From the NCBI GenBank assembly GCA_937927845.1, contig CALFXE010000067.1, forward strand, positions 9,446-73,445: DNA of 64,000 nt, given 5' to 3'. Source of the stretch: an uncultured Paludibacter sp. GTDB taxonomy: Bacteria; Bacteroidota; Bacteroidia; Bacteroidales; Paludibacteraceae. The notes beneath the pieces were generated by a model. It saw only the letters and a program-made list of their open reading frames with translations. It had not been told where the DNA came from and did no database searches. Both the position numbers and the translations under genes were made by a program. Shown in pieces: positions 1 through 8,559 of this stretch (position 1 is the first letter of the stretch; the number at the start of each line of letters is the position of its first letter).

Positions 1-2
1 CA

Positions 3-2324
3 CAAGGAAAGGAGATTTCCCGTGCTATGGAAAAAGGTTTAGTTAAAAGACAATTAAACCTTGAAGCCAAATTGGAAAATATAACCTACCAGATTGAGAA
101 CCGCAAGGATGACACCGTAGATTTCCGTCTTATGGGTATCGACCACTTGTATGTTGATGAGAGCCACCGATTCAAGAACCTGACCTTTACAACCCGACAC
201 GACAGGGTTGCAGGTCTGGGTAATGCCGAAGGCTCACAACGTGCCTTGAATATGCTTTTTGCCCTGCGTACCATTCAGGACAGGACGGGAAAAGATTTGG
301 GAGCCACTTTTCTTTCAGGCACAACCATTTCCAACAGTTTGACAGAGTTATACTTGCTTTTCAAGTATCTCCGGCCGAACGAACTGGAACGACAGGGTAT
401 TAATACATTCGATGCGTGGGCGGCAATCTTCGCCAAAAAGTCGATAGACTACGAATTTTCGGTAACGAATGAAATTGTGCAAAAAGAACGCTTTCGGTAT
501 TTTATCAAAGTACCCGAATTGGCAGCTTTTTATGCCGAAATAACAGACTATCGTTCTGCGGAGGATATTGGTATCGACCGCCCTGTAAAGAATGAAATTC
601 TGCATAATATTCCACCAACACCCGACCAACAGGAGTTTATACAAAAGTTGGTAGAGTTCGCCAAAACAGGTAAAGGTGAAATATTAGGACGTGCGCCATT
701 ATCGGAAAGCGAAGAAAAAGCAAAAATGCTTATCGCTACCGATTACGCGCGAAAGATGTCCCTCGATATGCGACTGATTGATCCAGTTAAATATGGCGAC
801 CATGTGGACAACAAGGCTTCCCATGTGGCTAAAATGGTATCAGACTACTACACAAAATTCAAAGACCACAAAGCAACCCAGTTCGTTTTCTCCGATTTAG
901 GCACTTACAAACCCGGAGAATGGAACCCATGCTCCGAGATAAAGCGTAAACTGGTGGATGACTATGGAATCCCGGCTCACGAAATACGCTTTATTCAGGA
1001 AGCCAAAACGGATAAGGCTCGTAAAACCATGATTAAGGATATGAACGAGGGTAAAATCCGTGTATTGTTCGGCTCTACCGAAATGTTGGGAACCGGAGTA
1101 AACGCCCAGAAACGATGCGTTGCAATCCACCATTTAGATGCGCCTTGGCGACCGTCAGACTTGGAACAGCGGGACGGTCGGGGCATTCGCAAGGGCAATG
1201 AAATTGCGAAGCTATATGCGGATAATAAAGTAGATGTACTTATCTATGCTGTGGAAAAATCGTTAGATGCGTACAAGTTCGGTTTACTTCACAACAAGCA
1301 GCTTTTCATTCGCCAGTTGAAAAATAATTCACTGGGTAGCCGTACTATCGACGAGGGAAGTATGGACGAAAAAGGCGGTATGAACTTCTCTGAATATGTG
1401 GCAATTCTTTCCGGCAATACCGAATTACTGGAGAAAGCACGATTGGAAAAGAAAATCGCTTCTTTGGAATCCGAACGACAGGCATTCATGCGTGGCAAGT
1501 CATCATCACGTTACAAATTGGAGGATATTATATCCAATGTAGAGCAAAACAACGGGTTTATTAGCCGTATATCCAAAGATATTGAAGCGTTTAACACCCG
1601 TGTTCAGCATCAGCCGGACGGTATTACCCGCCTGAATCCTGTTCAGTTAGACGGATTACAGGGCAGTAACCCAAAAGAAGTCGGGCTGAAGCTAAATGAA
1701 ATAGCCGACAAAGCCCGCACACATGGAGCGCATGAGAAAATTGGTACACTTTACGGTTTTGATTTAATGGTAAAATCTGAAACCACTAATAAAGATGGCT
1801 TCGATGTTATACAAAATCGTTTCTTTATTAAGGGAGAGGGCAATATTCTCTACAATTATAATCACGGGGTAATGGCTACTGATCCGAAGACCGCAGCACA
1901 AAATTTCCTGAATGCACTCGATACCATGCCTAAACTTTTGGAGAAGTATCAAGCGGATAATGAGAAGTTGCAAAAGGATATACCTGTACTGAAAGAAGTA
2001 GTCGAAGGTACTTGGCGTAAGGAACCGGAACTGAAAACCCTGAAAGACGAGTTAATAAAGTTGGATAGGGAAATTCAGCTCTCACTTACTCCAATCAGTG
2101 AAACTGAAGGACAAGCGGAAACTGTACCTGATAAGACTGTTTCTACTACCAATCAGAACCAGTCGCAAGGCAAGACCGAAACATCGACTGTTCGGGATGC
2201 ACCATTGCCAAATACTTTGCAGGGAGTTAAAGAAATAATGGGCGATAGGCTTGTTATTGCATCGGTGGGTGGTAGTCCGCCGAAAGTGGATAAAAAGGAT
2301 TCTTCTAAAAATTTCAAACTGTAA
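3..2324 (+). CDS. C-terminal part of giant ICE-encoded SNF2-like helicase (methylase-helicase type), 5' partial
   Basis: The reading frame is open to the left edge (codons before the first Met at 27 read QGKEISRA), so this is the C-terminal part of a longer protein. Counting from that Met, a DEAD/H-type motif II (VDESHRFKNL) lies at residues 43-52, a motif V region (GTGVNAQ) near 355 and an arginine-finger motif VI (EQRDGRGIRKGNE) near 379-391. This is the second half of a superfamily 2 helicase. The last 300 residues are Lys/Glu-rich and probably coiled-coil. Such very large helicase/N6-methylase proteins are common cargo of Bacteroidales conjugative elements; their role there is not well established. 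The methylase half would lie upstream and is not seen. A strong hairpin terminator follows the stop. Family assignment is fairly sure, exact function is not. Confidence 0.75.
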   Translation, partial: QGKEISRAMEKGLVKRQLNLEAKLENITYQIENRKDDTVDFRLMGIDHLYVDESHRFKNLTFTTRHDRVAGLGNAEGSQRALNMLFALRTIQDRTGKDLGATFLSGTTISNSLTELYLLFKYLRPNELERQGINTFDAWAAIFAKKSIDYEFSVTNEIVQKERFRYFIKVPELAAFYAEITDYRSAEDIGIDRPVKNEILHNIPPTPDQQEFIQKLVEFAKTGKGEILGRAPLSESEEKAKMLIATDYARKMSLDMRLIDPVKYGDHVDNKASHVAKMVSDYYTKFKDHKATQFVFSDLGTYKPGEWNPCSEIKRKLVDDYGIPAHEIRFIQEAKTDKARKTMIKDMNEGKIRVLFGSTEMLGTGVNAQKRCVAIHHLDAPWRPSDLEQRDGRGIRKGNEIAKLYADNKVDVLIYAVEKSLDAYKFGLLHNKQLFIRQLKNNSLGSRTIDEGSMDEKGGMNFSEYVAILSGNTELLEKARLEKKIASLESERQAFMRGKSSSRYKLEDIISNVEQNNGFISRISKDIEAFNTRVQHQPDGITRLNPVQLDGLQGSNPKEVGLKLNEIADKARTHGAHEKIGTLYGFDLMVKSETTNKDGFDVIQNRFFIKGEGNILYNYNHGVMATDPKTAAQNFLNALDTMPKLLEKYQADNEKLQKDIPVLKEVVEGTWRKEPELKTLKDELIKLDREIQLSLTPISETEGQAETVPDKTVSTTNQNQSQGKTETSTVRDAPLPNTLQGVKEIMGDRLVIASVGGSPPKVDKKDSSKNFKL

Positions 2325-2328
2325 AAAT

Positions 2329-2365
2329 AAAGCCCGTGCCTGTCATCACGACGGTACGGGCTTTT
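2329..2365 (+). terminator. Rho-independent terminator after the helicase gene
   Basis: Arms AAAGCCCGTGCC (2329-2340) and GGTACGGGCTTT (2353-2364) form a 12-bp stem with one G-T wobble. The stem ends in a T-run and lies 4 nt past the helicase stop. It can also serve the convergent HTH gene ending at 2411. Confidence 0.85.
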
Positions 2366-2410
2366 GAATATAAATTCATAAAAACTATAAATATGGAAAT
2401 AGTAATGCCC

Positions 2411-2719
2411 TCACGGGTTTTTCTTATTGTTGCCCCTTTTCTTGTTAAAGTTTTCCCTGATGAAAATATGAACATCACTTTCTTTGTAGTATGTCTTATG
2501 ATAAACTGTCTGAAAAGGCAGTTCTCCGGTACTACGATAGCGTTGCAGGGTGCGTTTACTTACATTAAGCAACATGCACAAATCCTGATTATCAAGCAAA
2601 ATTTCTCCATCTAACATATTCCTACGTTTACTCATTTTATCAAGTATTTTATCTATTTTGTCGAAGCGATCCATGATACGCTCCATCCATGCTTCAAAAT
2701 TTTCTCTATCTATATACAT
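2411..2719 (-). CDS. Helix-turn-helix (excisionase/MerR-like) protein
   Basis: This 102-residue protein has a central HTH around residues 43-70 (NQDLCMLLNVSKRTLQRYRS) followed by a wing-like YYKESDV segment. That is the layout of the small HTH proteins found in Bacteroidales ICEs near excision genes. The family includes Xis-like factors that bend DNA and help the integrase, and also transcription regulators. The C-terminus is strongly basic (KKRGNNKK). It lies 12 nt downstream of the primase-helicase gene on the same strand and is probably co-transcribed with it. Function as recombination directionality factor versus regulator is inference. Confidence 0.7.
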   Translation of the reverse strand: MYIDRENFEAWMERIMDRFDKIDKILDKMSKRRNMLDGEILLDNQDLCMLLNVSKRTLQRYRSTGELPFQTVYHKTYYKESDVHIFIRENFNKKRGNNKKNP

Positions 2720-2731
2720 AGTATTTCGTTT

Positions 2732-4771
2732 TTAGATGATATGCCCTATCATAAAGTAGTTTTGATTGGACGGATCTTTTATAATTATATCTTTCTCTCG
2801 CATATATTTAATATAGCTTTTGGCGGTACGTTCCTTTACATCCATTATCTGCTGTATGCGGTCGCATAGGTCTATATAGGTCAGATGCCTTTGTGAATCG
2901 AATATCTCACGGGCAACTGTCGCCAGTTCTTTCTCTTTCCTTTTTTCTTTTTCCTCTCGTGGTTTTTCTCCGATATATATGTGCATACCTAATTCTTTAT
3001 CCCACGAAAACTGCATTAAAGGAACGTCGAGAGGACTGCCGTCCCTTACTTTGAGCGCCTTCACCACTGATATTGACGGATCGCTGTCAAGTTCTATACT
3101 AAGGATTGCAGCAGCTTTGCGTTGTAATTCCGAACCAAGATGCCCACGCAATTTCAAGCCATTGGGTACATAATGAAGCACACATATAATACAGGTACGG
3201 TATATTCCTGCCAACCTGTATAGTTCATCCATAATCCTGATGCTTTCAACTTCGTCATTTGCCGATGACACTAAATCTGCTATCCCGTCAATGACAACTA
3301 AGCGAATGCCCTCATATTCGTAATGGTACTTATCCATACTCTGAACAATAGCTTGTAACCGTTCTTTTCGGGACATTCCCGTAAGAGAAAAAGCCCGTAG
3401 TTCTTCCGGTTTTTCTTCCAGTTTAGCACGCTTTAAAAGATTTGATACATTTTTGAAAAGCTGTACTTCCGATTGTTCCGTATCATAGAGCAAAACCGCT
3501 TTATGGTCGGAATTATCCCGTACATCAACGCCTAAAGTATCTATGGGACGATTGTCGTTTCTTATCGAACCTGCAATCAGGGCAGCAACATAGTTACTTT
3601 TTCCTGTGCCTTCACCGCCAGTGATACAAAGGATATTACCCTGTGTGCCCAGTGGTACGTCGCCGGCAGATATAACTTCCTCTGCTTTTGCCGGAGGATT
3701 GTTAAAATCAATTTCGCATGATTTCAGCATGGTCATTGTTTCATTATATAGGTTATCAAGAAAATCGAGAAATAATTGTCGGAACTCTTTCCGGCTATTA
3801 CCCTTACTGAAATAGTCGGTAATATCTTTGTCCTTTTTTTCTCCCGAAAGTGGGAGTACAAGACGTTTAACACCATATTCGGACAATGCCTTTTCATGCT
3901 TCACCGCACTATCTGTTCCTGTTTTATCTGCATCATAGAGCAGTACAATATGTTTAAACCGGAATGTCAGTTTGTAGATGATCCCTGTCGGGATTATAGA
4001 GGTTTCACTATTAAAGCAGATAGCGTGGAATCCATGAGCGGCAAGTGTCATCACGTCTTTTTCTCCGCCGGTGATAAACAGCGTATCTCCTTTGGCGGGT
4101 AATTGCTCCAGTCCGAAACAGTAATTCTCCCCGATATTACCACCATATAAAAAACGGACTTCCGAAAACGGACGGTAAATCTTCACATACCGTTTACTCA
4201 TATATCCGAAAATAGGCTCATTTTCTGATGAAGTATAGTAGAATGGTTTATTGTCTTTATTTTCGCTTCTAAATTCTTTCAGGGAAACTGTTTTGTAGTA
4301 TTTCAATATTTCGGGCGTAATACCTGATTGCTTCCAAAAATCCAGTTCTTTTTGAGTGAATTTTTGTTGAATGATATTATACGGTTTGTTTTTGGGTAGT
4401 TCAGGCGTAGGCTGTTGTTTGTTCGATGTGATTGGCTGCGGAGTATGAGAGTAATCGGAATCACCCAGTCCTAATGCCATATCCCTGTTTATTGTCTTTA
4501 ATATTTCGACAAAATCAGCTCCATTGCTACAATCCAAACCGTTCAATCTTCCAACGAAGAAAAAGCAATCGCCACTGTAATCGTCATTGCCGAAATCCTT
4601 AATTTTATAAACGCCATTACGACGGTCAAAATATACATTGCACGATGCTTTACGGTCTTCATACAAAGGATTAAGGAAATTACGTCCTGTTTTCCATTGG
4701 ACTGGGATATAGTGTTTGAATACGTCCAAACCGTTATTCGTCCGTCTTAATAATTCGTCTTTGTTGAGCAT
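2732..4771 (-). CDS. Toprim-domain primase / RepA-like helicase
   Basis: This 679-residue replication protein has three visible parts. The N-terminal 15-90 region resembles a CHC2-like primase domain. A Toprim core follows, with the Glu motif FITGGEKD near 231 and the Asp motif LLYDADKTG near 277. A RecA/DnaB-like ATPase comes last, with Walker A GGEGTGKS near 385 and Walker B LVVIDG near 491. The C-terminal 60 residues look like a winged helix. It probably primes and unwinds DNA for replication of the excised element. The start codon lies inside the 3' end of the upstream HTH gene (38-nt overlap), so the two are translationally coupled. Confidence in the domains is high; the role in element replication is inferred from family and context. 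Confidence 0.82.
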   Translation of the reverse strand: MLNKDELLRRTNNGLDVFKHYIPVQWKTGRNFLNPLYEDRKASCNVYFDRRNGVYKIKDFGNDDYSGDCFFFVGRLNGLDCSNGADFVEILKTINRDMALGLGDSDYSHTPQPITSNKQQPTPELPKNKPYNIIQQKFTQKELDFWKQSGITPEILKYYKTVSLKEFRSENKDNKPFYYTSSENEPIFGYMSKRYVKIYRPFSEVRFLYGGNIGENYCFGLEQLPAKGDTLFITGGEKDVMTLAAHGFHAICFNSETSIIPTGIIYKLTFRFKHIVLLYDADKTGTDSAVKHEKALSEYGVKRLVLPLSGEKKDKDITDYFSKGNSRKEFRQLFLDFLDNLYNETMTMLKSCEIDFNNPPAKAEEVISAGDVPLGTQGNILCITGGEGTGKSNYVAALIAGSIRNDNRPIDTLGVDVRDNSDHKAVLLYDTEQSEVQLFKNVSNLLKRAKLEEKPEELRAFSLTGMSRKERLQAIVQSMDKYHYEYEGIRLVVIDGIADLVSSANDEVESIRIMDELYRLAGIYRTCIICVLHYVPNGLKLRGHLGSELQRKAAAILSIELDSDPSISVVKALKVRDGSPLDVPLMQFSWDKELGMHIYIGEKPREEKEKRKEKELATVAREIFDSQRHLTYIDLCDRIQQIMDVKERTAKSYIKYMREKDIIIKDPSNQNYFMIGHII

Positions 4772-5093
4772 GGAGTTTATGATTATTTATAAGGTCATTC
4801 ATACATTCGTCAGAACTGCGTATCTTCTTTTCATTGAGCATCCGTTTTATTTCAGCAATGGTATAATATGATTTGCCGGAGATAATAGAATAAGAAATCA
4901 TCCGGTTACTGCGTAAACGTTGAAGTGTTCGCTCACTGATTTTGAGAAAGGTGCATACTTCGTAACTGTCCACCCACATTTCGTCCGGGTTGGTAGTGCC
5001 ATTTTCCTGATGATCTATCACGAATTTTGCTATGGCATTAATTTTAGAAATTAATTCTTTGTATGCTTGTGACTCTATTGTAATGACATCCAT
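4734..5093 (-). CDS. Helix-turn-helix (excisionase-like) protein
   Basis: This 119-residue protein has a leading helical segment and then an HTH around residues 44-66 (YEVCTFLKISERTLQRLRSN) followed by YYTIAEIKRML. The layout parallels the HTH protein at 2411-2719 and the pair at 28771-29403. It is the first gene of a leftward operon with the primase-helicase. The 339-bp upstream gap contains two dyads that could be its operators. It is probably an Xis-like factor or regulator of the conjugative element; which one cannot be told from sequence. Confidence 0.7.
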   Translation of the reverse strand: MDVITIESQAYKELISKINAIAKFVIDHQENGTTNPDEMWVDSYEVCTFLKISERTLQRLRSNRMISYSIISGKSYYTIAEIKRMLNEKKIRSSDECMNDLINNHKLHAQQRRIIKTDE

Positions 5094-5432
5094 AATTGCT
5101 ACTTATTGAATTGCTGCAAAGTTCGGAAGTTGCAAAAACGTAGAATGACAAGTTGCTATAACTATTTTTGAAATTTCATTCTAAATATCTAATAATCAGA
5201 ATGTTTTAGTTTTGTTTTTTTAGGAATGTAAAGTGAGAATCTTTACATTGGGTATTTTTGGAAGAAAAAGACGTAAAAAAGCCCTGAAAATGATAGTTTT
5301 TCAGGGCTAAAAGAGGGAAAATCCGTTAAGATAAACTTTATATCATCTTTATATTGATTTTCTCATAACTTATTGATAATGAATTGATTTTTATAATTAC
5401 TTCTGCTGTTTTTTTATTGACCACCTGACATT
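5094..5432. other. Intergenic region upstream of HTH/primase operon
   Basis: AT-rich gap with no credible ORF. It contains an inverted repeat TAGAATGA/TCATTCTA (5141-5148, 5176-5183), a 9-bp hairpin AATGTAAAG/CTTTACATT (5225-5233, 5241-5249) and the terminator at 5280-5308. The two dyads lie where a promoter and operators of the leftward HTH/primase operon would be expected. I see no good TAnnTTTG box; GAACTTTG on the minus strand near 5113 is the closest. Confidence 0.5.
5280..5308 (-). terminator. Terminator of the metal-efflux/rteC operon
   Basis: Arms AGCCCTGAAAA (5280-5290) and TTTTCAGGGCT (5298-5308) form an 11-bp perfect stem. On the minus strand it is followed by a T-run (the A-run at 5275-5280 on the plus strand), as expected for a terminator downstream of the RteC gene. 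Confidence 0.8.
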
Positions 5433-6281
5433 TTACCTGTTATCGTCATCATCCATTTTTTTGTTAAGGCTATCTCGCAATGAATCAAGATATAAAGTCC
5501 GGCTTTCTTTCCGGTTTCTGATATTCAAATAGATGCGGTAAAACTCTCCGGCATCGGTATTGAAAACATTACAGAAATAATCTATCAACTCTTTAATATC
5601 AATGTTTCCATAATTTATGCTTCCTTTTGCATATATAGCATAAATCAGTTCGACAAGTTCTGTTTTAGTTCCTGTCCAAGTATGTTTTATACGGGGAAAT
5701 TTAGAGTTATCCATTTCGTTTTCAGGATGTTTTTCCAGTTTATTTAATTCAGCATTGAGATAAATACGGAGCATCTCATTGGCTAATATTTTAGAAACTT
5801 TGTAATCAAAACTGGTAGAAAAATTATTATCCCTTTCAAAGTAGAAGCAATCTACATTAAGTTCAATATTCGGCTCTACCCGAAGAAAATAATAACGGTC
5901 AAGATGAGTCTTCTCTGTCCTGTAATACTGGTAGAAATCTAAGTTTTTATCAAAATAATCTTTTATCCTGTCTAATTCCCTTATTATATAATTTTTCTGT
6001 GCCGTATCACTTCCAGTCGGTCGATTAGTTTCTATCTTATAAATCTCCGAGTAATAGATTAATTTGCTGAAAAGTTGGGGTTTGTACTCTTTAAAAAAAC
6101 ATATTTCTTCATCATCACTTTTGAACTTATAATCGTTCAGTTTCATCTTTAGCTGTTGCATAATTCCTTTTAGCAACAAAACTGCTTTTTTAGCTTTTCT
6201 TAAAGAGGCTTCTTCTTCCAGTTCAATAGCTTCAAGCTGATCATTCACTTTTTCGATTATAGTATTGACGTGTTTATTCAT
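5433..6281 (-). CDS. rteC: RteC-domain excision regulator
   Basis: The C-terminal third (HTWTGTKTELVELIYAIYAKG, then DIKELIDYFCNVFNTDAGEFYRIYLNIRNRKESRTLYLDSLRDSL) is the characteristic RteC signature. RteC is the CTnDOT protein that activates excision genes downstream of the RteAB two-component system. The N-terminal half is helical and charged. The ORF can start at 6317, but the Met at 6281 (MNKHVNTIIEKVNDQL) gives a family-like N-terminus. The gene follows the P1B ATPase by 2 nt (long start) or 38 nt and shares its strand, with a terminator 125 nt after the stop. It therefore appears to be the last gene of a metal-efflux operon, which would make excision control respond to metal. RteC identity is confident; the metal link is inference. 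Confidence 0.82.
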   Translation of the reverse strand: MNKHVNTIIEKVNDQLEAIELEEEASLRKAKKAVLLLKGIMQQLKMKLNDYKFKSDDEEICFFKEYKPQLFSKLIYYSEIYKIETNRPTGSDTAQKNYIIRELDRIKDYFDKNLDFYQYYRTEKTHLDRYYFLRVEPNIELNVDCFYFERDNNFSTSFDYKVSKILANEMLRIYLNAELNKLEKHPENEMDNSKFPRIKHTWTGTKTELVELIYAIYAKGSINYGNIDIKELIDYFCNVFNTDAGEFYRIYLNIRNRKESRTLYLDSLRDSLNKKMDDDDNR

Positions 6282-6319
6282 AAGGCTATATTTTAGGTAC
6301 AAACCCCAACAGGGCATAA

Positions 6320-8263
6320 TTAAAATTTCATTTTCAAAATCCTAATAGCGTTCAATATCGCCAATAACGATACCCCAACATCAGCAAATACCGCTTCCCA
6401 TAAGGTTGCAACACCTCCTGCACCCAAAATCAACACAATGAGCTTTACACCAAAAGCCAGACTTATATTCTGTATAACAATTCGGCGTGTAGCTTTGCCT
6501 ATTGTTATAGCCGTTGCTATCCGGCTCGGTTGGTCTGTCTGAATAATAACGTCTGCCGTTTCTATGGCAACGTCGCTACCCAGTCCACCCATTGCAATGC
6601 CTACGTCGCTCATGGCAAGAACAGGCGCATCGTTTATCCCATCGCCTACAAAAGCAATGTTATTACCCGGATCGGACTTCAACTGCTCTACATACTCAAC
6701 CTTTCCTTCGGGCAGCAGATCGCCATGCGCTTGCGTAACGTTCAACTCTGTGGCAAGCTGCGAAACGATGGCCTGTTTATCTCCTGACAGCATTACAATA
6801 TTCTTAATTCCTAACTCACGCAAAGCGTTCACGGCTGTAGCTGCATCCTCTTTCGGAGCATCGGCTACCAGAATATATCCGGAATAGATGCCATTGATAG
6901 CGCAAACAACAATCGTTTCGGGTATAGTCGCTATTTCCGGCGGGAACTCTACATTGTTTTTTATCAATAATTTAGGATTACCCACAAGAACTATTTTACC
7001 ATTGATAGAAGCCTGTAAGCCGTGCCCTGCGATTTCATTCACAATCTCCGGCTTAATTACTTCGATATTCTGCTCTTTTGCATATTCCACAATAGCTTTC
7101 GCTATGGGATGCGTACTTTGCGTTTCAACCGAAGCCACTAAATTCACAAGGTCTGTTTCGAGCAGAAAATCTGCCGGAACAATCTTTTGTACCTTGAAAA
7201 CTCCCTGTGTCAGTGTTCCGGTTTTATCCATCACCACCGTATTTACTTTGGTAATGGCTTCCAAATAGTTGCTTCCTTTAAATAGTATTCCTTTACGGCT
7301 TGCCGCCCCGATACCACCAAAGTAGCCCAACGGTATGCTGATAACCAAAGCACACGGGCAGGAAATAACGAGGAATACCAATCCACGATAAACCCAGTCG
7401 TACAACACAAAATTGAATGCCGGATTAATAGCAGAGTATGCCAGTGGTAATAACACTATAAGCGCAGCCAGTGCCACCACTATCGGAGTATAGATGCGGG
7501 CAAATTTGCGTATGAACTGTTCTGCGGGTGCCTTTTTTTCTGTGGCGTTCTGAACAAGGTCAAGAATACGAGCCAAAGCACTCATACCAAATGGTTTCGT
7601 TACTTCAATTCTTGAAACATTGTCGGTAAGTATCATACCTGCAAATACGTCCTCATTTTTCCGTATCGTTCTGGGAACACTCTCTCCAGTTAATGCCGAA
7701 GTATTAAAAGATGCCGATTCATTCAGTAAAATTCCGTCAAGAGGCACTCTTTCGCCTACCTTGACTTCCACAATATCACCTACATTTACATTCTCCGGCG
7801 ACATTATTTCAGTTTTATCCATCTTAATAACTGTCGCTGTTTCTGGTCGGACATCAAGTAATGCACTAATGCTCCTTTTTGCACGGTTTACCGCTGCATC
7901 CTGAAAGAGTTCGCCTACGGCATAGAACAGCATTACTGCAACGCCTTCGGGGTATTCTCCGATAAAGAACGCCCCGATGGTAGCTATACTCATCAATGTA
8001 AACTCGCTGAATACGTCTTTCTGGCGAATGGCTTCCCATGCTTCTTTTATCACCGGTAAGCCTACCGGAATATAAGCGATGATATACCATGCGAGTTGTA
8101 CCCACTTATCGGCAAAGAACGAAAGCCCGACAGCGGAAAAGATGATGCCTGCAATCAGCATCACAAAGGAGATAGCCGCCCGGATGTAACCTCTTTTCTG
8201 TGAGGTATCCATTTCCTGTTTGGTCTTGTCTATAACACAAGCCCCATCATTGCAATTTCCCAT
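6320..8263 (-). CDS. Heavy-metal P1B-type ATPase (Zn/Cd/Pb exporter type)
   Basis: This 647-residue inner-membrane cation pump shows the ion-binding motif SCPCALV near 302, the phosphorylation site DKTGTLT near 345 and the hinge GDGINDAPVLAMSD near 541. The CPC motif and overall length place it with ZntA/CadA-type P1B-2 pumps that export Zn2+, Cd2+ or Pb2+ from the cytoplasm. There is no full N-terminal ferredoxin-like metal-binding domain; only a short Cys pair (CNDGAC) precedes the first membrane helices. It sits 12 nt after a small His/Cys membrane protein gene and shares an operon with the CzcCBA-type efflux genes, so cytoplasmic and periplasmic export are coordinated. The substrate is inferred. 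Confidence 0.9.
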   Translation of the reverse strand: MGNCNDGACVIDKTKQEMDTSQKRGYIRAAISFVMLIAGIIFSAVGLSFFADKWVQLAWYIIAYIPVGLPVIKEAWEAIRQKDVFSEFTLMSIATIGAFFIGEYPEGVAVMLFYAVGELFQDAAVNRAKRSISALLDVRPETATVIKMDKTEIMSPENVNVGDIVEVKVGERVPLDGILLNESASFNTSALTGESVPRTIRKNEDVFAGMILTDNVSRIEVTKPFGMSALARILDLVQNATEKKAPAEQFIRKFARIYTPIVVALAALIVLLPLAYSAINPAFNFVLYDWVYRGLVFLVISCPCALVISIPLGYFGGIGAASRKGILFKGSNYLEAITKVNTVVMDKTGTLTQGVFKVQKIVPADFLLETDLVNLVASVETQSTHPIAKAIVEYAKEQNIEVIKPEIVNEIAGHGLQASINGKIVLVGNPKLLIKNNVEFPPEIATIPETIVVCAINGIYSGYILVADAPKEDAATAVNALRELGIKNIVMLSGDKQAIVSQLATELNVTQAHGDLLPEGKVEYVEQLKSDPGNNIAFVGDGINDAPVLAMSDVGIAMGGLGSDVAIETADVIIQTDQPSRIATAITIGKATRRIVIQNISLAFGVKLIVLILGAGGVATLWEAVFADVGVSLLAILNAIRILKMKF

Positions 8264-8275
8264 AATTATTTTAAT

Positions 8276-8548
8276 TTATCGTTTATACTTCTTTTTATAC
8301 AATTCCTCATTCAAAAACACAAATGGTAATAGTGTAAACAAAGTCCCAAAGAATAAGACTTCCTTTAACGGCCATCTATGAAAGAAACAATGATGATGGG
8401 GACATCTGGTTACATAATACCATAACAAAAAACCTAATGTAATCCCAATGGTTATACTTAACGCTACAATCCATTTTTTTGCTCTTGAACTAATCATTTT
8501 TTTCTTTGCAATGACCTTACTCTTTTTTTTCTTTTGCTGTCTTTTCAT
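8276..8548 (-). CDS. Small two-helix membrane protein with CPHHHC motif
   Basis: This 90-residue protein begins with a very basic tail (KRQQKKKKSKVIAKKK), then a membrane helix (about 27-46), a short metal-ligand-rich loop TRCPHHHCFFH, a second helix (about 63-81) and a basic end. I do not recognise a named family. The Cys-Pro-His-His-His-Cys loop, facing the periplasm if the positive-inside rule holds, could bind Zn or Cu. It lies between the TolC-like gene (11 nt) and the P1B ATPase (12 nt), so a role in handing metal to the exporters is plausible. That role is inference. Confidence 0.6.
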   Translation of the reverse strand: MKRQQKKKKSKVIAKKKMISSRAKKWIVALSITIGITLGFLLWYYVTRCPHHHCFFHRWPLKEVLFFGTLFTLLPFVFLNEELYKKKYKR

Positions 8549-8559
8549 GACATCATTTT

